Source of the DNA: Vitreoscilla stercoraria DSM 513
GTDB lineage: Bacteria > Pseudomonadota > Gammaproteobacteria > Burkholderiales > Neisseriaceae
Length of the DNA: 64,000 nt
NCBI RefSeq assembly: GCF_000382305.1
Contig: NZ_KB908020.1
Span: forward strand, 158,014-222,013
Reading direction: 5' to 3'
Part shown: in pieces, positions 59,038 through 64,000 of the stretch
Layout: each line of letters starts with the position of its first letter
Position numbering within the stretch: position 1 is the first letter of the stretch
Program-made: the position numbers and the translations under genes
The notes under the pieces: generated by a model
The model's database searches: none
Told to the model about the DNA's origin: nothing
Seen by the model: only the letters and a program-made list of their open reading frames with translations

Positions 59038-60381
59038 TCAAGCGACCAACCAGCCCATCATCAAGCCCAAACGCAAAGCCACGCTGGCCAATAAAATGCT
59101 CAAAATAGTGCGTACCAACCAAATCACCAATAAATGCCAAAATTTGATTGGAATTTGGGTCGCCAACATGCATGGAATACTGCCTGAGAAAAACAACACG
59201 CTGCTGATGCAAGTGATGGCGGCAATGTAGCGTACAGCAAATTCTGCATCTTTTAATAAGATTGCAGGCAAAAACATTTCTGCCAATCCTGACGCAAAAG
59301 AGCCGCTATGTTGTGCCAAGCCTTCAATGCCTGTGAGCCACATGAACGGTTTTAACACCAAGCCCACCCATTCAAATACCGGCGTGTATTTGGACAATAA
59401 CAAACCAATGAAACCAATGGCCAAAATAGAAGGAGCGACAATGGCGGACATGCGCAAACCATCTAAAAAATTCGCCCACATCATGTTCGCGATAGAAGGA
59501 TTGCTTTGATATTGTTTGATGCCTGCGGCTTTGGCAAATGCCCAAGCTTGGCCTTGTGGTGCCTCTGGCATGGGATTGGATGAATCATTGTTCAGCCAAG
59601 ACAAAGGTGGAATGTAAGCGGTAATTGCTGTGACTGTAAAGGTAATCACCAACGCACTCCAGAAATAAAAATTCCAAAATGCCATGATGCCCAATGTTTT
59701 GGCGACAATAATCATGAATGTTGCCGACACCGTTGAAAAGCCTGTGGCAATAATCATCGCCTCACGCAAAGAATAACGACCTTGGGTATACATGCGATTG
59801 GTAATCAGCATGCCAACAGAATAGCTGCCAACAAATGAAGCTACTGCATCAATAGAAGAGGCACCCGGGGTGCGAAATACAGGACGCATCAAACGCTCCA
59901 TCATCACACCGAGTAATTCCAATAAGCCAAAGCCAATTAAAAAAGTCAAAGCCACCGCGCCAATGGGAATCAAAATACCGACGTTGAGCGCTAATTTGTC
60001 AAATAAAAATGGCAACATGTCTTTTTGCATGGCCCAAGCAGGAGCGGTATTTGTCAAATACAATACGGCTAAAATCAAACCCAACAGCTTACAGATGCTG
60101 AAAATCATATTGCTGACAGAATGGCGGAAAGTGCCTTGGATGAATGGGCTCAAAGCGCCGTAAGCCATCAAAGCCAATAAAGCAGCGATGGCCACAGGTT
60201 TGAGTGGACCAGTCAAAACACCGGTGGCGTGGTCTAATAAGATGGTTTCTTTGCCACCTATTGAAACGGGAACAAAAAACAAAAAAATACCGATGCTGCT
60301 AAAAAACAAAATTTTGGCGATACTTAGCCAATCGTTGGATGCGGATTTATTGCCTTTTGAAACAAAACTTTGCTCGCTCAT
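59038..60381 (-). CDS. YjiH-family membrane protein with nucleoside-recognition (Gate) domain
   Basis: This is a 447-aa inner-membrane protein with about 11 hydrophobic segments. It matches YjiH-type proteins with a nucleoside recognition (Gate) domain, with VASFVGSYSVGMLITNRMYTQGRYSLREAMIIATGFSTVSATFMIIVAKTLG in the middle. The role is unproven and transport is likely. The neighbour apt hints at purine salvage but the pair converges, so no operon exists. Confidence 0.82.
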   Translation of the reverse strand: MSEQSFVSKGNKSASNDWLSIAKILFFSSIGIFLFFVPVSIGGKETILLDHATGVLTGPLKPVAIAALLALMAYGALSPFIQGTFRHSVSNMIFSICKLLGLILAVLYLTNTAPAWAMQKDMLPFLFDKLALNVGILIPIGAVALTFLIGFGLLELLGVMMERLMRPVFRTPGASSIDAVASFVGSYSVGMLITNRMYTQGRYSLREAMIIATGFSTVSATFMIIVAKTLGIMAFWNFYFWSALVITFTVTAITAYIPPLSWLNNDSSNPMPEAPQGQAWAFAKAAGIKQYQSNPSIANMMWANFLDGLRMSAIVAPSILAIGFIGLLLSKYTPVFEWVGLVLKPFMWLTGIEGLAQHSGSFASGLAEMFLPAILLKDAEFAVRYIAAITCISSVLFFSGSIPCMLATQIPIKFWHLLVIWLVRTILSILLASVALRLGLMMGWLVA

Positions 60382-60983
60382 TGATACTCTCCATGTTTTG
60401 GTCTTCTATTCTTGTATATACAGGATAATACATAGGTGCATCTTCACACGCAACGATGCATATTATGAAAGCATTTTAAATGTCAAATGAATTATTTTTT
60501 AAGATAAAAAAAGCCTTGATATGAAATATCAAGGCTTTTCATTCTAATCATTAGGTATTTATTAGATGATTTTTTAATTAAGAGGGTATTTTTGTGTTGA
60601 ATCAACAATCTCAGCTAGGGCTTGCCATTTTAAAGCATCATTGGAAGTGATACTGAGCCGTTTGTTAGTCATCATGGTGATGAATGTTGATGCGATGAGT
60701 GTGAATGAGATGTGGGTGACATCTTAAATCCAGCAGTACAGTGTTTTGACATCTCTTCATCTGACGTTGATTGGCAAACATGAAGCCAATATAGCGATGC
60801 GGCCTGTAAAAGTGGTGGTTGGGAAAGCTATATACAGGCACATTTTTTGCCAAATTACCAAAAAATCAAAATGGTCGATTCAATGATGATGATTAAAATG
60901 AAATTTTATTATATTTATATATAAATAATTAGCCCACTACGATTGATTGTAGTGGGCTATGGTATTGAACCTAGTTTACAGCA
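60382..60983. other. Intergenic stretch with two hairpins and no supported gene
   Basis: AT-rich. A perfect hairpin AGCCTTGATAT/ATATCAAGGCT lies at 60512-60536. A second, TAGCCCACTAC/GTAGTGGGCTA, at 60930-60959, follows the small exported gene on the - strand. A variant DUS word GCGGCCTGTAAA is at 60799-60810. A short - strand frame ending near 60573 (33 residues from ATG ATG, about 50 from the previous stop) lacks a ribosome site, so I do not call it a gene. Confidence 0.6.
60930..60959 (-). terminator. Terminator of the small exported protein gene
   Basis: TAGCCCACTAC pairs perfectly with GTAGTGGGCTA around an 8-base loop, followed on the - strand by AATTATTTA. It lies 25 bases after the stop. 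Confidence 0.8.
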
Positions 60984-61250
60984 TTAATGGTCAACACGAA
61001 CAGAATAGCCGCTACCTGTTCCGAATGTATTGGCACCAATGACTGTGAAAGTTGGATTAATTTCTTTTGAATTCAATCGATTGGTTTTAATTTCCTCTTT
61101 CATAGGTACTTCAGTTTTGGCAATTTGCTGGTTGCTTTGTGCATGTGGATTCAATTGTGGTGCATTGCGATTTTCGCCAACACCAGCCATAGCCAAAGAA
61201 GATACGCTAACCAAAGTCAATAAAGTAGCAGTTACAAAAAGATTTTTCAT
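60984..61250 (-). CDS. Small exported protein of unknown function
   Basis: I do not recognise this 88-aa protein. It has a clear signal peptide, MKNLFVTATLLTLVSVSSLAMA, with an AMA cleavage site before GVGENRNAP. The mature part of about 65 residues is polar, rich in Asn, Gln and Thr, without cysteine, and ends GYSVRVDH. A strong hairpin follows the stop, which supports real transcription. Residue composition suggests a periplasmic or secreted peptide. Confidence 0.75.
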   Translation of the reverse strand: MKNLFVTATLLTLVSVSSLAMAGVGENRNAPQLNPHAQSNQQIAKTEVPMKEEIKTNRLNSKEINPTFTVIGANTFGTGSGYSVRVDH

Positions 61251-61410
61251 TTTATTTTCTCTAGGTTTGTTAAAGTATGATTGAATTATATTCTTTACCT
61301 ATAGTTTTAAATATAGTCTTTTAATTAAACAATTATTAACTATTTGGAAACTATATATGGCTATACAGACCACTGTATTTTCAAAACACATAATCTAAAC
61401 AGTAATCTTC

Positions 61411-62199
61411 TCAAATCACTTTTGGTGGTAAATAAACAGTGAAGGCGTTGATGGGTTCAATCATGACGCTATAAGGATTTTGTTGCTCGGTAAAACTTAG
61501 TAATTGCAATCGTTCGAGCAATTCAAAACGTACATGAATCAAATGAGCGGGCTTAGGACAAAGCTTGTCGTGCCACACTCTGTACGTTCCCAACTGACCA
61601 TCGCGCCGATGGTAAAACCCTGCCATAGGATGGGTTAAAAAAACCTGATAACTTTCTTGATTAGGAAAACCCTCAAACTGCCACTCATCCTCTTCATTTT
61701 GCGTCAAACTGACCTCTGCACACCCCCAAGATGATGACATATTCATGTTATAAACATCATATAAACCTGCTGTGTTTTGCTTGCATTCGAAATGAACGTT
61801 GCCAGGATGCCAAGGTAATTGCCACAAGTAACGAGGTACAATTAAGGTCCAAGAGTCTAAAACCGCGCCTAAAAACCAAACACAACGCTCTTGGGTGTGT
61901 TGGTCAATCACATAGACACGGTAATAAATCTGTCCCATATTGAATTTGGCAAAAGGATAGACTGCCGAGGTAAAATCAACATGATGAAAAGGCACTACCG
62001 ACATTAACGCCATAGTTTGACCTTGGTATTCAATGGTGTCGAGTTTGAATCGAGGTGGGATGATGTCTTTGAAGCGTTCAGGGTTGAGTGCGTAAGTAAT
62101 CAAAGCAAAATGCTGTAAATGAGATGACACATCTATTTTTTTAGGCTCAGGACGAGGATGTAGGTAATCTTTAAATTTTAAAATCGGAAAAGTCATCAT
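61411..62199 (-). CDS. DUF2071 (YqjF-like) protein
   Basis: This is a 262-aa protein whose early part, FALITYALNPERFKDIIPPRFKLDTIEYQGQTMALMSVVPFHHVDF, fits the DUF2071/YqjF family, distantly related to acetoacetate decarboxylase folds. Function is unknown. No signal peptide or membrane segment. No partner genes adjoin it. Confidence 0.78.
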   Translation of the reverse strand: MMTFPILKFKDYLHPRPEPKKIDVSSHLQHFALITYALNPERFKDIIPPRFKLDTIEYQGQTMALMSVVPFHHVDFTSAVYPFAKFNMGQIYYRVYVIDQHTQERCVWFLGAVLDSWTLIVPRYLWQLPWHPGNVHFECKQNTAGLYDVYNMNMSSSWGCAEVSLTQNEEDEWQFEGFPNQESYQVFLTHPMAGFYHRRDGQLGTYRVWHDKLCPKPAHLIHVRFELLERLQLLSFTEQQNPYSVMIEPINAFTVYLPPKVI

Positions 62200-62481
62200 A
62201 ACACCTTGCTTTCCATGATATCGACATTGGTAAATATCATATTAATCAAGGTCGCTTGCTCTGATAAATAAGTCGTTTGAAAAAGAAATATTCCACGTTC
62301 TTTGTCCATAAAGTATTGTACTTTCATACTTGACCCTTTGATTGAACACGATAAATTCCAGCCAATATTATTTTAATCTTAAATTTCTGTCAATACAGAA
62401 ATTATATTAATTTAAGTAGAGCAACAACACACCGTTCTTTTGCTAAAATAATGCCATCTTCAATAAGAAAGTTGATTCATT

Positions 62482-63342
62482 ATGATGATGCACCCTAATT
62501 TCGATCCTGTTGCGCTGCAACTTGGACCGTTTGCCATTCGTTGGTATGCATTGAGCTATATTGTGGCGTTTGCCTTGTTCATTTTCTTGGGTCGCCGTCG
62601 TATCAAACAGGGCAATACGGTGCTTACCAATGATATGCTGGATGATTTGCTGACTTATGGTGTGGTTGGTGTGATTTTAGGTGGTCGTTTGGGTTATGTG
62701 TTGTTTTATAATTTTGCCCAATACATCGACAGTCCTTTGTCTATTTTCAAAGTTTGGGAAGGCGGCATGTCGTTCCACGGCGGTTTTTTAGGCGTGTTGG
62801 TGGCCATGTTGGTTTATGCTAAACGTCATCAATTGGGTTTTTGGCAAGTGACGGATTTCATCACACCTATGGTGCCAGCTGGTTTGGCTTCAGGCCGCAT
62901 TGGTAACTTCATCAATGGTGAATTATGGGGACGAGTCACACCGCCTGATTCATTTTGGGCGATGGGTTTTCCACAAGCGCATTATGCCGACCAAGCCATA
63001 GCTGCCACCAATTTTCAATACTCACAATGGTTCAATCAATTGGGCGCTTTGCCTCGCCATCCATCACAATTGTATCAATTTGCTTTAGAAGGCTTGTGTT
63101 TGTTCGCCATCGTGTGGATTTTTGCCAAGAAAAAACGCCCTGTCGGACAAATTTCAGCCGTTTTCTTAATCGGTTACGGCACGTTCCGTTTTATTGCTGA
63201 ATTTGCTCGTCAACCTGATGCACATTTGGGTTTATTAGGCTTGGGATTGTCTATGGGGCAATGGTTGAGCCTGCCGATGATTGTGGCAGGCGCTGCATTG
63301 TTTATGTGGGCACAAAAAAACCATTTGGTAACTCACAAATAA
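62482..63342 (+). CDS. lgt: Phosphatidylglycerol--prolipoprotein diacylglyceryl transferase
   Basis: This 286-aa inner-membrane enzyme attaches diacylglycerol to the lipobox Cys of prolipoproteins, such as the binding proteins elsewhere in this window. About seven hydrophobic segments and the Lgt signature GLASGRIGNFINGELWGR (about residue 137) are present, along with the N-terminal IRWYALSYIVAF. In-frame ATGs at 62482, 62485 and 62488 make the exact start uncertain by two residues. Confidence 0.96.
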   Translation: MMMHPNFDPVALQLGPFAIRWYALSYIVAFALFIFLGRRRIKQGNTVLTNDMLDDLLTYGVVGVILGGRLGYVLFYNFAQYIDSPLSIFKVWEGGMSFHGGFLGVLVAMLVYAKRHQLGFWQVTDFITPMVPAGLASGRIGNFINGELWGRVTPPDSFWAMGFPQAHYADQAIAATNFQYSQWFNQLGALPRHPSQLYQFALEGLCLFAIVWIFAKKKRPVGQISAVFLIGYGTFRFIAEFARQPDAHLGLLGLGLSMGQWLSLPMIVAGAALFMWAQKNHLVTHK

Positions 63343-63734
63343 GAAAATATGACTTAGATATTTCTACTTTAGCAAGTATTCGTTCATATCATTGTATTTG
63401 TATGATAAAAGCGAACGATTTGATTTATCGTGACACTCAATACCGTCTTTCATGGGCGGTATTGTTATTTCAATAGAAGATTTAAAGTAAAAAAAGAGTA
63501 ACAGTCATGACATTTAAAAATAAAAAAATTTATTTTTTCAAGGCTGAATTATTTGAAGAGAAAATTTTATGTTTGTGCATGGCGTACCATATTGTTGACT
63601 GATTCAATGGCATTGGTTGATGTTTATTGTGCTGTATTTCTAGCGGATGCTTAAATACGGGACAGATATTAGTTAAATGTGTGCGTCCTGTATTTGATAC
63701 TGGGTAATCCCCCCTTTAAATAAATGATGCGGAT
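63343..63734. other. Intergenic stretch between lgt and the IS30 element
   Basis: No gene. A hairpin CAATACCG/CGGTATTG at 63438-63464 may end lgt transcription. One DUS-like word cut short (GCGTCCTGTA) lies at 63683. The IS end probably lies between about 63695 and 63730, but I cannot define its terminal repeat without the other end. Confidence 0.6.
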
Positions 63735-64000
63735 TCAACCGGTCAGCGCAACACCTGTTTGAAAGACCTCAAGAGGTGTTTTAAAGCCCAAGATTTTTCT
63801 CGGCCTAGTATTAAGTTGCAAAGCAATTTTATCTAATTGTTCTTGTGAATAAAGACCAAGATTTTTACCTTTGGGTAAATATTGTCTTAAAAGCCCATTT
63901 GTATTTTCATTTGTGCCTTTTTGCCAAGGACTGCTAGCATCACAGAAATAAACAGACATATTGCATTGAGCAGTTAAAAGATGGTGTTTAGACATTTCAT
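63735..64000 (-). CDS. IS30-family transposase, C-terminal part (truncated by the window edge)
   Basis: The reading frame is open to the window edge and codes for the C-terminal part of an IS30-type DDE transposase. VYFCDASSPWQKGTNENTNGLLRQYLPKG contains the third acidic residue (Glu in the TNENTN block), and LQLNTRPRKILGFKTPLEVF is the typical end. The part visible has no frameshift. The rest and the other inverted repeat lie outside the window. Confidence 0.92.
   Translation of the reverse strand, partial: EMSKHHLLTAQCNMSVYFCDASSPWQKGTNENTNGLLRQYLPKGKNLGLYSQEQLDKIALQLNTRPRKILGFKTPLEVFQTGVALTG

Noticed and set aside
60665..60853. A 62-residue - strand frame ending in repeated His and Asp
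   Set aside because: No ribosome site and low-complexity ending (HTHRINIHHHDD). It probably reflects chance in an AT-rich spacer.

Overview
The window looks like a chromosome segment from a betaproteobacterium of the Neisseriaceae (a Vitreoscilla-like or related genus; this is inference). The grounds are a Neisseria-type trimeric porin, neisserial-looking RpoZ, SpoT, PurL and RNase R, moderate GC content, and above all a dense family of short repeats. The 11-mer GCGTCCTGTAA, in either orientation, occurs about 30 times by eye, often as head-to-head pairs just after genes. That is how DNA uptake sequences (DUS) behave in Neisseriaceae, but the word is not one of the DUS dialects I can recall.

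Region 1 (1-15.9 kb) is a catabolic island. A DapA-family lyase (cut by the window edge), an aldehyde dehydrogenase and a lipoprotein amino-acid-type binding protein come first. An aromatic-acid MFS transporter, an AraC/XylS regulator and the colinear set antABC-catBCA-pcaIJFD follow. Together these would convert anthranilate to catechol, then by the ortho-cleavage beta-ketoadipate route to succinyl-CoA and acetyl-CoA. No benD is present, which fits anthranilate rather than benzoate dioxygenase.

Region 2 (16-28.3 kb) holds purL, glnB, the glutathione-dependent formaldehyde pair frmA/fghA, a cystine-type ABC binding protein and permease (no ATPase), argG and an aromatic amino-acid permease.

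Region 3 (28.3-40.6 kb) is accessory metabolism. An IclR regulator lies divergent to a GntP-type permease, an iron alcohol dehydrogenase and a methylmalonate-semialdehyde dehydrogenase, a set that could oxidise a short 3-hydroxy acid. Further on are a DUF1963 protein, an AhpD-like protein, a porin, and an XRE-cupin regulator divergent from a BenE transporter with a striking 51-bp inverted-repeat operator. Several small proteins and one AT-rich orphan end the region.

Region 4 (40.6-63.3 kb) is mostly core. It holds nrdA-nrdB-ferredoxin with an NrdR-type box, ybhB, a nitronate monooxygenase-like gene, tRNA-Leu(CAG), rnr, a glycosyltransferase-like gene and tRNA-Ile(CAU). The macromolecular synthesis group rpsU-yqeY-dnaG-rpoD, gmk-rpoZ-spoT, apt, a YjiH-type membrane protein, a small exported protein, a DUF2071 protein and lgt follow. 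The window ends inside an IS30-family transposase.
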